From assembly GCA_947073645.1 (NCBI GenBank), contig CAMTMK010000004.1, forward strand, positions 36,855 to 100,854: DNA of 64,000 nt, written 5' to 3'. The position numbers were made by a program, and so were the translations under genes. Shown one piece after another: positions 1-8,656 of the stretch (position 1 is its first letter; the number at the start of each line of letters is the position of its first letter). Under the pieces are notes generated by a model. The model did no database searches, was not told the DNA's origin, and saw only the letters and a program-made list of their open reading frames with translations. This stretch comes from an uncultured bacterium (GTDB lineage: Bacteria; Cyanobacteriota; Vampirovibrionia; Gastranaerophilales; Gastranaerophilaceae).

Positions 1-70
1 CAATATTTAGAAAATATTTAATATTTCGGGTAATGTAATTTTTTTATATTCTGCTTAATTTGTTAATGCT

Positions 71-1399
71 ATGGAAAACTGTGTTAACAAATTACTTTTA
101 GCTTTAAATGAAAATATTAATTTACAGCGTGATGAATTTGCAAACTTCACTGCATTTCATGGAATCGGTTCTGCATATAATAAACGCTGGCTTGGGAACA
201 TTGTTCCCGCAGATGTTTTGAAGCTTTCGGTAAAGGATGCAGTAAATATCATTGCAACTTTATCGGAAAGCGGTGTTTTCTATGACAAATTTCCCGACTA
301 TATAGAAACACCGAATTATGGCGACAAATGGGGCAGGTTAGCAAATTATATTGAGATTAATGACCGCGCAATCGCGGTAATGGACGGAGGCTGTACATGC
401 AAGGGGATTTTGAGCTGTATAAAGCTTTTAAATGCAATTCCGCCTTCTGCAAAAAGTTGGGCAAACTGCGTAATTTTGTCACAAGTATGGCAGAATATTT
501 TCGGCGATGCTTACGAAAAAGGTCCGTTTGAGGAAAATTCTATTTACGGTTTGCGTCTTAATACAAGTTACAGCGAAAATATTATAGATTATTCCATTGT
601 TGATAAAATTTCACCCGAAGAACAATTGAAAGCCTTTGTTGATTTGGCACATTTTAGAGGGATTAAAGTCGGTTTCAGACATGTTATTTCCGCAGACCAG
701 ATGAAAGTTGCAAAACATTATGAAGATGACGTTACTTTCAACTGGCAAAACCCCGAACATGTTGAAATTTATATAAATGAATGCGTTAAACTGATGAATT
801 TAGGCTTTGAATGTATGTTCATAGATTCTGCAAAACATATCGGTGGATATGATATGGAAAATTATACAGGCGTCGGCGCACTGCCTGAATATCATCAGAT
901 GCAGTATATTTTGCACGAAATCCGATGCCGTACGGGAAAAACTGATATAAGTTTTGTCGGTGAAAAAAGTTCGTTCGATTTTGAACGTTACAGGCTTATG
1001 GGTCTGAATGCGGGAACAGATTTTATCACAGGCGACAATTTTTACGCCGTAAGAGATTTGTCCGAAACTCTCAAATACAACCGCGAATATGCTCCGGGGG
1101 TTGAAATCACAAATGACAACAACGAGGGCGGACTATCTTACGAACAAAAATTAAACCGCATTAATTCAGCTTTATTCGGATTTTATCTGGCAAGCGATAA
1201 ACTGCCGAGTTTTATGCAGATGAACGATTTGTTTCCTCTGCGTTATGATACAACAACCCATCATCTTATGATGACAAATCCGTCTTATTCTATTAACGGA
1301 ACGGCTCTGAGCCATTGGGAAAATTTGTTTGCATTCGATGATGGAAGATTTTATAACAAATGCGTTGGTGAAATTTTTGCCTACGCATTAGAAAGGTAA
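71..1399 (+). CDS. GH13-like (alpha-amylase superfamily) protein, catalytic motifs degenerate
   Basis: The 442-residue protein reads like a TIM-barrel glycoside hydrolase of family 13. The segment GFECMFIDSAKHIGG (about residues 245-259) matches amylase region II, with D252 at the nucleophile position, and FVGEKSS near residue 296 matches region III, with E298 as possible acid/base. The Arg that normally sits two residues before the nucleophile is replaced by Met, and region IV (usually NHD) is only loosely recognisable. No signal peptide is visible, so it is probably cytoplasmic. The start ATG has no clear Shine-Dalgarno sequence. Family membership is inferred from motifs only. The substrate cannot be named, and an inactive or altered enzyme is possible. 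Confidence 0.55.
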   Translation: MENCVNKLLLALNENINLQRDEFANFTAFHGIGSAYNKRWLGNIVPADVLKLSVKDAVNIIATLSESGVFYDKFPDYIETPNYGDKWGRLANYIEINDRAIAVMDGGCTCKGILSCIKLLNAIPPSAKSWANCVILSQVWQNIFGDAYEKGPFEENSIYGLRLNTSYSENIIDYSIVDKISPEEQLKAFVDLAHFRGIKVGFRHVISADQMKVAKHYEDDVTFNWQNPEHVEIYINECVKLMNLGFECMFIDSAKHIGGYDMENYTGVGALPEYHQMQYILHEIRCRTGKTDISFVGEKSSFDFERYRLMGLNAGTDFITGDNFYAVRDLSETLKYNREYAPGVEITNDNNEGGLSYEQKLNRINSALFGFYLASDKLPSFMQMNDLFPLRYDTTTHHLMMTNPSYSINGTALSHWENLFAFDDGRFYNKCVGEIFAYALER

Positions 1400-1401
1400 C
1401 G

Positions 1402-1449
1402 GAGGCTTTAGCCTCTGGCGTTAATTTATAAAATACCACCAAAGGTGGT
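1402..1449 (+). promoter_or_regulatory. Two small hairpins between GH13-like gene and ferritin-like gene
   Basis: GAGGC-TTTA-GCCTC lies at 1402-1415 and ACCACC-AAA-GGTGGT at 1435-1449. Neither is followed by a T-run. The second ends 5 nt before the AAGGAG ribosome binding site of the next gene, so it could affect translation or mRNA ends. Function is inferred only. Confidence 0.35.
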
Positions 1450-1464
1450 GAAAAGGAGAAAAAA

Positions 1465-2763
1465 ATGACATTTAATCCATTAGAAGAAAAGGGAATCCCT
1501 GTAGAAAAACAAGTTAGAAGCTGGCATGATATAGTTAAACGCCCTTTTGATAAACACGATATTGACTGCTATTCAAGAACAAGACAAATCTTGATGAATG
1601 GTATTGAAGTTGAAGCTTGGAACTTTAAACACAACTTCTCGCGCTCTTTCCATGATGCAGAAGCCCGCAAACTTATTTCTTTATCAAGACGTATCGAAGA
1701 TATGCAGCAGACAACAGTAAACTGGCTTACACCCGCATGCCAGTCTGTTTTGGAAACAACATTAGGCTATGAACAGGTTGCAGTTGATTTAACCGCATGG
1801 CTTGCTCAGAACGAACCTGATGAATATGTAAAATCAGTTTATGATATGGGCTTATTAGAAGACTTTGACCACCTTTACAGATATAGCCAATGGGCATATA
1901 TGGTTCATGGCATTGACCCCGATAACATCCTGCAGGGAATGACTGATGTAGTAATCGGACGTCCTACACAAAACCACCACAACTGCAGCGGTGTAAGACT
2001 CATGAACCACTATGACAGAAATACTGCATCTCCTCAAACAAAAGTTAATCTATATACACTCGTATCAGGTGAACAGCAAACCCATAACTTCTACGCGGAA
2101 CACGGTATGATGTACGCAAATGATGATTTAAGAAGAACATACGGTGAAATTTGTGACGTCGAAGAAGAACACGTTACGATGTATGAAAGCTTAATTGACC
2201 CGAATGAAACTCCGTTGGAAAAACTTCTGCTTCACGAGTTTACCGAAGTCTGCACATACTATAACTGCTATAAAGATGAAGAAAATGATAAACTTAAACA
2301 GGTTTGGGAAGAATTTTTAGCATTTGAATTAGGACATCTTCAAATCGCATCAGACTTACTCAAAAAACATGAAAAACGTGATCCGGAAGAAATTATCGGC
2401 AATAAAATTGTTCTTCCTTGCCACTTTGAAGAACAAAAAGAATACGTTACAAATATCTTGGAAAACGAAATCGATAAACGCCACGATGGCAAAGGCGGTT
2501 TCACAACAATCGAAAACTTGCCGGAAGACTGGCCGAGCTATCGAATTCAAGATATTACAAACGGCAAAGGAGCACCGACAGAACAAACAATTCGTCTAAT
2601 CGATACCTCAATCGGTATGGATATTGTTACAGCTTCACCAAAACTTCGCAAAAAAGAACCCGACCTCCTTGCCCGTGGTCTTGAACCTGAAATGCAAGCA
2701 CCAAATACAGTAACTGTTGAAGATTACGAACGTATGGTAGAAGTCGAACCAATGGAGTTTTAA
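1465..2763 (+). CDS. Ferritin-like diiron-type protein, function unknown
   Basis: A 432-residue, mostly helical protein without signal peptide. Two ExxH motifs (E233-H236 in VEEEHVTMY and E288-H291 in ELGHLQ), plus an acidic/His stretch near LEDFDH (residues 132-136), are what a ferritin-like four-helix bundle with a diiron centre would show. The C-terminal 100 residues are acidic and proline-containing and probably lie outside the bundle. The start is set by AAGGAG seven nt upstream. The gene is followed two bases later by a small membrane protein gene, so the two are co-transcribed. A role in metal handling or peroxide defence is inference. I do not recognise a named family. Confidence 0.55.
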   Translation: MTFNPLEEKGIPVEKQVRSWHDIVKRPFDKHDIDCYSRTRQILMNGIEVEAWNFKHNFSRSFHDAEARKLISLSRRIEDMQQTTVNWLTPACQSVLETTLGYEQVAVDLTAWLAQNEPDEYVKSVYDMGLLEDFDHLYRYSQWAYMVHGIDPDNILQGMTDVVIGRPTQNHHNCSGVRLMNHYDRNTASPQTKVNLYTLVSGEQQTHNFYAEHGMMYANDDLRRTYGEICDVEEEHVTMYESLIDPNETPLEKLLLHEFTEVCTYYNCYKDEENDKLKQVWEEFLAFELGHLQIASDLLKKHEKRDPEEIIGNKIVLPCHFEEQKEYVTNILENEIDKRHDGKGGFTTIENLPEDWPSYRIQDITNGKGAPTEQTIRLIDTSIGMDIVTASPKLRKKEPDLLARGLEPEMQAPNTVTVEDYERMVEVEPMEF

Positions 2764-2765
2764 TT

Positions 2766-3008
2766 ATGAAATTAATGAAAATCTTAAAAATTACAGCTTA
2801 CGCAACAATGATTACAGCAGGTATTTTTATGATAGTAAAAGGCTGTATGGAAAAACGCAAAAAAGATGCTAAAGAAAAAATGATATTAATTGCAAAACAA
2901 TTGAATACAGATATTAAAAATACCGAACGTAAAATTTCTCCCCGCTACCATGAAAAAAACCAGAAAAAATATGACGAAATGTGGGGTGAAGAAAATAGCT
3001 GCAATTAA
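2766..3008 (+). CDS. Small single-pass membrane protein
   Basis: Eighty residues. One hydrophobic helix at about residues 8-28 (ITAYATMITAGIFMIVKGC) is followed by a Lys/Glu-rich cytoplasmic tail. It starts 2 nt after the stop of the ferritin-like gene, with GGAG inside that gene's last codons as ribosome binding site, and is followed directly by a terminator. It looks like the membrane partner of the ferritin-like protein. No family recognised. Confidence 0.6.
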   Translation: MKLMKILKITAYATMITAGIFMIVKGCMEKRKKDAKEKMILIAKQLNTDIKNTERKISPRYHEKNQKKYDEMWGEENSCN

Positions 3009-3029
3009 GGCGCCTTACGGCGCCTTTTT
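3007..3029 (+). terminator. Rho-independent terminator between convergent genes
   Basis: Perfect stem GGCGCC-TTAC-GGCGCC followed by TTTTT. It ends the plus-strand pair and lies just past the minus-strand carbonic anhydrase stop, so it may serve both. Confidence 0.85.
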
Positions 3030-3665
3030 CTATATTAAATCTACCAATCCTGTTGAATGGTCAAAATGACATTTTGCAATCAAAAGTTTTTCATTTTTAA
3101 CAGCCTCGTTAATAATAACAGAATGCTTCATCAAATAATCCTCAACCCATTTTGTATGTTCCTGCGCAAAGAAATTGTGACATTTTTTACCCTCTGCGCC
3201 AACTTTGGCTGAACTTATTCCGTCTTGGTCAGTCGCTACGCTCCCGTTATCTTCCTTCTTATCCAATACAGGATAAACACATTTCAATATTGACGAAAAA
3301 TTACTCATCGGCTCAGGATAATGCTCTTTTGCATACTTCATAACCCCGCAGTCGTCATGCCCGAGAAGGATTAATAAAGGTACACCAAGTTTTTTAATTG
3401 CATACTCAACACTTTCCACCACATTCGGTCCCGTTGTCATGCCTGCAACTCTTGCGACAAAAAGTTCGCCAATTCCGCAGTCAAAAATAATTTCAGGTAC
3501 TACCCTGCTGTCAGAACAGGTCAAAACACAAGCATACGGCTCTTGATGAAACGCATATTTCTGCAAAGTTTCCAAAGTCATATTCTTTGTGGTCGGAGTT
3601 CCGTTTACAAAATTTCTGTTACCTTTTAAAAGTTTTTCAAGTTCTTTTTCTGCTTGTTTTATCAT
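3030..3665 (-). CDS. Beta-class carbonic anhydrase
   Basis: Interconverts CO2 and bicarbonate in the cytoplasm. The 211-residue protein has the full beta-class zinc site: C50, D52 and R54 in CSDSR, then H103 and C106 in HDDCG. The start is taken at MIKQAEKELE rather than nine codons upstream because an extended -10 box ends six nt before this ATG. An insert-like stretch reading GSVATDQD (DNA 3225-3249) coincides with a short repeat found elsewhere in the window and lies in a loop between conserved blocks. The gene follows the ATP-grasp gene on the same strand and partly overlaps its end at the promoter level. Confidence 0.92.
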   Translation of the reverse strand: MIKQAEKELEKLLKGNRNFVNGTPTTKNMTLETLQKYAFHQEPYACVLTCSDSRVVPEIIFDCGIGELFVARVAGMTTGPNVVESVEYAIKKLGVPLLILLGHDDCGVMKYAKEHYPEPMSNFSSILKCVYPVLDKKEDNGSVATDQDGISSAKVGAEGKKCHNFFAQEHTKWVEDYLMKHSVIINEAVKNEKLLIAKCHFDHSTGLVDLI

Positions 3666-3671
3666 ACAAGT

Positions 3672-3680
3672 ATTATACCA
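3672..3680 (-). promoter_or_regulatory. Extended -10 promoter of the carbonic anhydrase gene (leaderless)
   Basis: On the minus strand TGGTATAAT is followed by six bases and the ATG at 3665. Transcription would start at or next to the A of the start codon. No Shine-Dalgarno sequence is present. The box lies inside the 3' end of the preceding gene. Confidence 0.65.
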
Positions 3681-4503
3681 CAAGCAAATCACCTAAAATT
3701 CTGTCATATTTTCTGGGATTAAATTTCATATAACCGCTTGCGGGAGTGAAAGTCATTTCACCAAAATAAATTTTGCCGTCAATATTGTGCAAATCAACAC
3801 GGACAAATTTAAAATCTTTTGACAAAATACGCGCAATCTCAAGCATTTTATCAAAGTTTTTCGGCTTTGGAACTTCAAACTCGTGCAAACTTCCGCCATA
3901 ATTGAAATGCAGATTGTTCCACTCCGTATCAAACATTGTACAGCATACATTATCGGTTCTTTTTTCAGAGGCGAACAATATCATTTTGGGTTCGCCGTTA
4001 AAACAGAATATTAAGTACTCGAACAATTCATTAGTGTTTTTAATATATTCTTCTGTAAAAATCAGCGGTTTTATATCCCTATACTGCATTTCATAACCGC
4101 TTTTGTATGCATAATTAACTTTTAAAAAATCGTTGAACCTGTCTTTTTGGGATGCGTCGGGCTTCCCGCCTTCAATAACAAGTAATTGCATATTACAGCC
4201 GTGGTTGGTTTTTATAACATATTCATCAGGAAGCTTTGAAAAATCAATATCTTCATATTTTTCATAAACCCCGTAGATTTTCTTTAAATATTGCTCCCCT
4301 ATTTTTTCCGCAACCCAATCACGCACGGCAATTTTGTCCGCCAATTGAGTTTTTATCGGCAGACAGTCATAGGCTTTTAACCATTGAATTTTTTCAGAAA
4401 AAAGCTTCGGACGTTTAAAGTTTATAATCCGCCCTTTTCTGAGAAAATATTTAATAATGATAAAAGCGGGAAGAAATCTCCCCGCTCTGAAGAACTTAAC
4501 CAT
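3673..4503 (-). CDS. TupA-like ATP-grasp ligase
   Basis: A 276-residue ATP-grasp protein of the TupA-like type (family known from teichuronopeptide and exopolysaccharide loci, where it is predicted to form amide bonds). Visible motifs: YVIKTNHGCN for the ATP-binding lysine and glycine-rich loop, FTEEYI, FEYLIFCFNGEPK, and the metal-binding end VRVDLHNIDGKIYFGEMTFTPASGY. The start is ATG 4503, because it overlaps the stop of a 25-codon gene (ATGGTTAA) and so is translationally coupled. A longer start 33 nt upstream would run through that gene in another frame and lacks a ribosome binding site. No glycosyltransferase or capsule gene is adjacent, which is unlike classical TupA context. The likely substrate is the neighbouring peptide or a peptide/sugar acceptor; this is inference. 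Confidence 0.82.
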   Translation of the reverse strand: MVKFFRAGRFLPAFIIIKYFLRKGRIINFKRPKLFSEKIQWLKAYDCLPIKTQLADKIAVRDWVAEKIGEQYLKKIYGVYEKYEDIDFSKLPDEYVIKTNHGCNMQLLVIEGGKPDASQKDRFNDFLKVNYAYKSGYEMQYRDIKPLIFTEEYIKNTNELFEYLIFCFNGEPKMILFASEKRTDNVCCTMFDTEWNNLHFNYGGSLHEFEVPKPKNFDKMLEIARILSKDFKFVRVDLHNIDGKIYFGEMTFTPASGYMKFNPRKYDRILGDLLVV

Positions 4504-4573
4504 TAGCATCTTCTTCAGTATCATTACCTGTATCACCTGCTGGTGGAGTTGTAACTTCTTTAACTGTTGACAT
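4496..4573 (-). CDS. 25-residue Thr/Asp/Glu-rich peptide, possible substrate of the ATP-grasp ligase
   Basis: An open frame of 25 codons with an excellent ribosome binding site (AAAGGAG, six nt before ATG) and a consensus promoter 56-84 nt upstream. The N-terminal part reads MSTVKEVTTPP; the C-terminal part reads AGDTGNDTEEDANG and is packed with Thr, Asp and Glu. Its stop overlaps the start of the ATP-grasp gene. An in-frame ATG six codons upstream (MKKEKV-) could give 31 residues but has a weaker site. Side-chain hydroxyls and carboxylates side by side recall omega-ester peptides (graspetides), but those use a different ATP-grasp branch and longer precursors. It might instead be a leader peptide that only controls the ligase. 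Confidence 0.7.
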   Translation of the reverse strand: MSTVKEVTTPPAGDTGNDTEEDANG

Positions 4574-4628
4574 AACTTTCTCCTTTTTCATTTTTGTACT
4601 TCCAAGGGTGCGCAATCCTTTCTCGTTC

Positions 4629-4657
4629 ATATTAACACGTTTAAGATTGTTTGTCAA
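4629..4657 (-). promoter_or_regulatory. Sigma-70 promoter of the peptide/ATP-grasp operon
   Basis: On the minus strand TTGACA (4652-4657), 17-bp spacer, TAATAT (4629-4634). One of the best promoters in the window. Predicted start near 4622, giving a leader of about 50 nt. Confidence 0.8.
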
Positions 4658-4682
4658 CACATAATCCAATTTTAAATATTAT

Positions 4683-4715
4683 TTGACCACCGAAACAGAT
4701 AAATTATCATGATAA
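4683..4715 (+). promoter_or_regulatory. Promoter and overlapping palindromic operator of the HTH gene
   Basis: TTGACC (4683-4688), 16-bp spacer, TATCAT (4705-4710), then seven bases to ATG 4718. The perfect 12-bp palindrome TTATCATGATAA (4704-4715) covers the -10 box, as expected for autorepression by the encoded HTH protein. Confidence 0.6.
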
Positions 4716-4717
4716 AT

Positions 4718-5032
4718 ATGGATAATCTCAAAAAGAAGTTTGGACAACGAGTCAGAAAAATAAGACAAAAGCAGAATTTATCGCAGGAAGAACTTGCAGA
4801 AAAAATTGATATTGCCGTAAATAATATGGGCAAAATCGAACGTGGTGAAAGTTTTGTGACAGCTGTTACATTGGAAAAGCTTGCCTCTGTGCTTGATGTT
4901 AAAGTTGAAGATTTTTTCAAATTCGACAGTTTTGTATCTATTGAAGAAATGAAATCAGAACTTGATTTTGAAAAAATGTCGGATGATGAAATTACACAAT
5001 TATACAGGTTTTACAAATTATTTTTATGCTAA
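4718..5032 (+). CDS. XRE-family HTH transcriptional regulator
   Basis: A 104-residue protein with a Cro/C1-type helix-turn-helix in the first 65 residues (FGQRVRKIRQKQNLSQEELAEKI ... NNMGKIERGE) and a short acidic C-terminal tail. The ATG at 4718 is preferred over one three codons upstream because the promoter places the transcript start there. It is transcribed away from the peptide/ATP-grasp operon and shares its intergenic region (4574-4717), so it may control that operon as well as itself. Confidence 0.8.
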   Translation: MDNLKKKFGQRVRKIRQKQNLSQEELAEKIDIAVNNMGKIERGESFVTAVTLEKLASVLDVKVEDFFKFDSFVSIEEMKSELDFEKMSDDEITQLYRFYKLFLC

Positions 5033-5056
5033 TATATCCTAGAGAGGGATATGATT

Positions 5057-6670
5057 ATGGAAAAGATTTGTGATTTTATAAAAGCTCATAAGGATGCATT
5101 TATATTCTTGAGCTTGGCTTTAATTTGTTATTTTGTTTTCTTTTTTAATATTGGAAACTATGCATTAATGGATGTTGATGAAACCCGTTATGTTTCAATG
5201 GCAAGGGATATGTTTCACAGCAAAGATTTTTTGACACTTTATCTTAACGGCGAGTACTTTTTTGAAAAACCGCCTTTATATTTTTGGGGTGAATGTTTGT
5301 CATTTGCAATTTTTGGTAAAGTAAACGAATTTACAGCACGTTTTCCCGTCGCCTTATACGGAACTTTATCAACATTTTTGGTATATTTTGTCGGCAAAAA
5401 AGTTGAATCAAGACGCTTTGGGTTTATTTCAGCGGTAATCCTTGCAACAACTTTAGAGTTTGTTATACTGGCAAAATTTGCAATCCTGGATATTGTCGTC
5501 ACAACCTGTGTCGGATTTTCGGTAATGTTCGGGATTTTATCACAATTTGCACGACGTAAATGGCTTTGCTGGTATCTTTTCTATGCCTTTTCAGGGTTTG
5601 CTGTTATGGCAAAAGGAATTCCGGGGTTTGTAGTTCCATTTGCAGTAATGTTTTTTGTAACCATAGTGAACAAAACTTTTAAACAATCTTTAAAATACAT
5701 GCCTGTAGGATTTTTATTATTCTTTTTAATCGTACTCCCCTGGCATTTGATTATGTTCAAAATCCACGACCCGTTATTCTTTGACGAATACATAATGAAA
5801 CATCACATAAACCGCTTTTTCTCATCAAGCCAAATAGATAGAGAACAGCCGTTTTATTATTATATTTTGACAGTTTTGTGGGGGCTTGTACCTTGGATTT
5901 TCTCAAGCATAGCAGTAGGTGTTTCTAAAATTAAAGAAATTAAAATGTCAAAATTTATGCTGTTTAACCTTATTGCCTTTGCGGTTACAATGCTGTTTTT
6001 CTCAGCATCAAGCACAAAATTGATTACATATATTCTGCCTGTTTACTTCTTTACAGCAAACATTTTGGGATACATTTGGGAAGATTATATTTTCAACAAC
6101 AAGTACAAAAAATCAATCAATATTTCGGTTTATATCCTCGGCGGAATTTGTATTATCGCAGGTATTACAGCATGTTTTATGAAATATTTTCTGCCTGAAC
6201 AAATCTATCAGGATATTTTAAGCATAAAATGGTTCTGCATAACAATTGTTCTGCTGTTCGGGATTTCAAGTATTCTGTGTGCCCTAAAAGATTGGCGCAA
6301 AGGTGTTTTTGCCTGCTATGCACTTTTAATAATTATTACATCGGCATTCGGTACAAAACTTTTCTACAATCTTGACTATAAATTCGGACAAGATGATTTA
6401 ATGCAGTTTGCAAAATACGCAAAAGAAAATAACAAAAAAATCGTTGTCCTGAACAGTGAAAGAAGATATTCCGTTCTTTATTACTATGGCAAACATGTAT
6501 ATTACATCTCAACAGATGACAAAGATGAGATGAACAGATTTGGTGACATGCTTGATGATAAAGATGTTGTTGCTGTTGTGAAAGAAAAGAAAATGCCGGA
6601 AGTTGACAAAACACTGGATTTTGATGTTATAATCGACGGCAGAAAATATTCACTCATAAAGGTTAAATAA
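5057..6670 (+). CDS. GT-C glycosyltransferase, ArnT/PMT-like
   Basis: Polytopic membrane protein of 537 residues with about 10-12 hydrophobic segments. The first periplasmic loop carries DVDETRYVSMARDM, followed by EYFFEKPPLYFW, the typical acidic motif and substrate loop of ArnT / dolichyl-phosphate mannosyltransferase-like enzymes that move a sugar from a lipid-phosphate donor to an envelope acceptor. The start is placed at 5057 because GAGAGGG lies eight nt upstream; the ATG at 5051 is too close to it. It overlaps the next gene by one base (TAATG), so both are co-translated. Donor and acceptor cannot be read from sequence. Confidence 0.82.
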   Translation: MEKICDFIKAHKDAFIFLSLALICYFVFFFNIGNYALMDVDETRYVSMARDMFHSKDFLTLYLNGEYFFEKPPLYFWGECLSFAIFGKVNEFTARFPVALYGTLSTFLVYFVGKKVESRRFGFISAVILATTLEFVILAKFAILDIVVTTCVGFSVMFGILSQFARRKWLCWYLFYAFSGFAVMAKGIPGFVVPFAVMFFVTIVNKTFKQSLKYMPVGFLLFFLIVLPWHLIMFKIHDPLFFDEYIMKHHINRFFSSSQIDREQPFYYYILTVLWGLVPWIFSSIAVGVSKIKEIKMSKFMLFNLIAFAVTMLFFSASSTKLITYILPVYFFTANILGYIWEDYIFNNKYKKSINISVYILGGICIIAGITACFMKYFLPEQIYQDILSIKWFCITIVLLFGISSILCALKDWRKGVFACYALLIIITSAFGTKLFYNLDYKFGQDDLMQFAKYAKENNKKIVVLNSERRYSVLYYYGKHVYYISTDDKDEMNRFGDMLDDKDVVAVVKEKKMPEVDKTLDFDVIIDGRKYSLIKVK

Positions 6671-7200
6671 TGCTAAAAAGATATGAACTGTTTCTTGAAA
6701 AATTTGATAAAAAATTAGATAAATATTTTGAAGAACAGTGTGAATTTATCAAATGCAAAGAAGGATGCTCAGCCTGCTGTGAAATTGGTGAGTATCCTTT
6801 TTCAAGACTTGAAGCTGAATATCTTATGTCAGGATTTATAAAACTTCCCTCTGACATAAAGGTTAAAGTACGTCAGGAAATAAAACTCCTAAAATCAGAA
6901 AATCCCAAAATGTACAAATGCCCGTTCTTAATTGATAACAAATGTTCGGTTTATCAATATCGCGGAATTGTCTGCCGAGTACACGGGCTTGCATGGTTTG
7001 ACGGAGAAAAAATTCAGCTTCCATATTGCGTAAATAAGGGCTTGAATTACTCAAAAGCGTTTGACCGTGAAACAGGTGAGGTATTTTTGCCAAACGCGGT
7101 GCAGGAGCATTTGCGTATCGATAGTATTTTAAGAAGCCACGAAGCAGAAAAGTATGAACTTGAATGCGGAGAAATACGCCCGCTTATAAAATGGTTTTAA
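6670..7200 (+). CDS. YkgJ-type cysteine-cluster protein
   Basis: A 176-residue member of the Fe/Zn-chelating YkgJ family. Cys clusters occur at CKEGCSACC (about residues 33-41), KCPFLIDNKC (about 78-87) and VCRVHG (about 96-101). Members are thought to bind an Fe-S cluster or zinc; the biochemical role is unknown. Its start codon overlaps the stop of the glycosyltransferase gene, suggesting joint expression. Confidence 0.8.
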   Translation: MLKRYELFLEKFDKKLDKYFEEQCEFIKCKEGCSACCEIGEYPFSRLEAEYLMSGFIKLPSDIKVKVRQEIKLLKSENPKMYKCPFLIDNKCSVYQYRGIVCRVHGLAWFDGEKIQLPYCVNKGLNYSKAFDRETGEVFLPNAVQEHLRIDSILRSHEAEKYELECGEIRPLIKWF

Positions 7201-7203
7201 AAA

Positions 7204-7224
7204 AGGCGGGTATATAACCCGCCT
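7204..7224 (-). terminator. Terminator of the transporter gene (bidirectional stem)
   Basis: Stem AGGCGGGT/ACCCGCCT. On the minus strand the stem is followed by TTTTTT, so it ends the transporter transcript; it can also slow the converging plus-strand operon. Confidence 0.8.
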
Positions 7225-7226
7225 GA

Positions 7227-8558
7227 TTAATGTAAATATCTTAAATAAAGATATACCGAACTCAACGTCAATGAAATAAATGTAACCAAAGCACCATATT
7301 TCATAAATCTCATAAACGAAATCGGATGACCTTTTGTTGTAGCAGTTTCGCTTACTATTACGTTTGCTGCCGCACCGATAATTGTAAGGTTTCCACCCAA
7401 ACAAGCACCTAAAGAAAGTGCCCACCACAACGGGTGATGACCTTCACCTGCATAAGGCAGAGTATGCTGAACCTGTGCAATCAACGGAGCCATTGTTGCT
7501 GTATAAGGAATATTGTCGATTATACCTGACAAAATACCTGAGCCCCATAAAATGAACATTGTTGCAGCTTCCAAGCTTCCATGTGTAAGTTCGATAAGTT
7601 TATCCGCCAAAAATCCGATACCGCCGTTAGCTTCAAATCCGCCGATAATAATGAACAAACCAATAAAGAAAAATATAGTTAACCATTCAACATCTCTGTA
7701 AATTTCTTTTGGTTTTTCAAATAAAAGTAAGAATGATGCACCGGCAACAGCAAACGCATAAGCCGGAATTCCTGTAATATCGTGAGTTACAAAGCCTAAA
7801 ATTACAAGAGCTAATGTAACCATTGAACGTATCATTAAGCCCTTATCTTCAATAGTTTTTGAGTTATCAAGGTTTGCAATATGTTCCATTTTTTCAGGAG
7901 TTGCTTTCAATGATTTTCTGAATAAGAAAATTAAAACGCCTACACACACCAAGAAAATCACTGCAATAATACCTGATAATTCATTAACAAAGTCCATAAA
8001 GCTTAAACCTGCTTTAGCACCGATAATAATGTTTGGCGGGTCACCGATAAGTGTTGCGGTACCGCCAATATTTGATGCAAGAACCTCTGTAATCAAAAAC
8101 GGTACAGGGTCTGTATCGAATTCTTTTGCAATAACAAAAGTTACAGGCATAATTAATACAACAGTTGTAACATTATCCAAAAATGCTGATGCAACAGCAG
8201 TAAACGCCGCTAATGCAAATAGAACCATTTTTGGATGTCCTTTTGTAGCCTTCAAAATCTGTAGTGCAATCCATTTAAATACACCGCTTCTGCTTGCGAT
8301 ATGAACAATAATCATCATACCGATAAGCAGGAAAATAACTTCAAATTCTACATAATCAAAAACTCCACGGATATATTTGCCTAAATCACCATCATAATGT
8401 CCATGGAAAGGCAAAAGTCCGAGAAGCAAAGTTAGAGATGCGCCAAACAACGCAACTACAGATTTCTGAATTTTTTCAGAGGCAATGAAAACATAGGCAA
8501 TCAAAAGTATTGCGCCTGATATAATCATGCCGTAATTTGATACTAAATTGTCTAACAT
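7227..8558 (-). CDS. ArsB/NhaD-type ion transporter
   Basis: Inner-membrane permease of the ion-transporter superfamily, 443 residues with about 11-12 helices. Two inverted halves are marked by the paired signatures LDNVTTVVL with GGTATLIGDPPNIIIG (first half) and IDNIPYTATMAP with GGNLTIIGAAANVI (second half). This is the pattern of ArsB, NhaD and the P-protein group; sodium/proton exchange or anion export is likely, but the ion is not decided by sequence. GAGAGGGG precedes the ATG. No ArsR or arsenate reductase gene is adjacent, which argues against a dedicated arsenic role. Confidence 0.8.
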   Translation of the reverse strand: MLDNLVSNYGMIISGAILLIAYVFIASEKIQKSVVALFGASLTLLLGLLPFHGHYDGDLGKYIRGVFDYVEFEVIFLLIGMMIIVHIASRSGVFKWIALQILKATKGHPKMVLFALAAFTAVASAFLDNVTTVVLIMPVTFVIAKEFDTDPVPFLITEVLASNIGGTATLIGDPPNIIIGAKAGLSFMDFVNELSGIIAVIFLVCVGVLIFLFRKSLKATPEKMEHIANLDNSKTIEDKGLMIRSMVTLALVILGFVTHDITGIPAYAFAVAGASFLLLFEKPKEIYRDVEWLTIFFFIGLFIIIGGFEANGGIGFLADKLIELTHGSLEAATMFILWGSGILSGIIDNIPYTATMAPLIAQVQHTLPYAGEGHHPLWWALSLGACLGGNLTIIGAAANVIVSETATTKGHPISFMRFMKYGALVTFISLTLSSVYLYLRYLH

Positions 8559-8656
8559 AGTCCCCTCTCAATCTAATTTACGCTGTCTATCATAACATAA
8601 AAACAACAAAATATCGTTCAAAATGTAAGAACTATTTGTCCTCACTCTGCTCGCAG

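Noticed and set aside
2356..2599. Overlapping frames on both strands inside the ferritin-like gene
   Set aside because: Shadows of the real frame; the plus-strand one is Lys-rich low-complexity and has no start signal.
7227..8558. Dedicated arsenite pump (ArsB)
   Set aside because: Fold fits, but no ars genes are nearby and the signatures are shared with sodium/proton antiporters.
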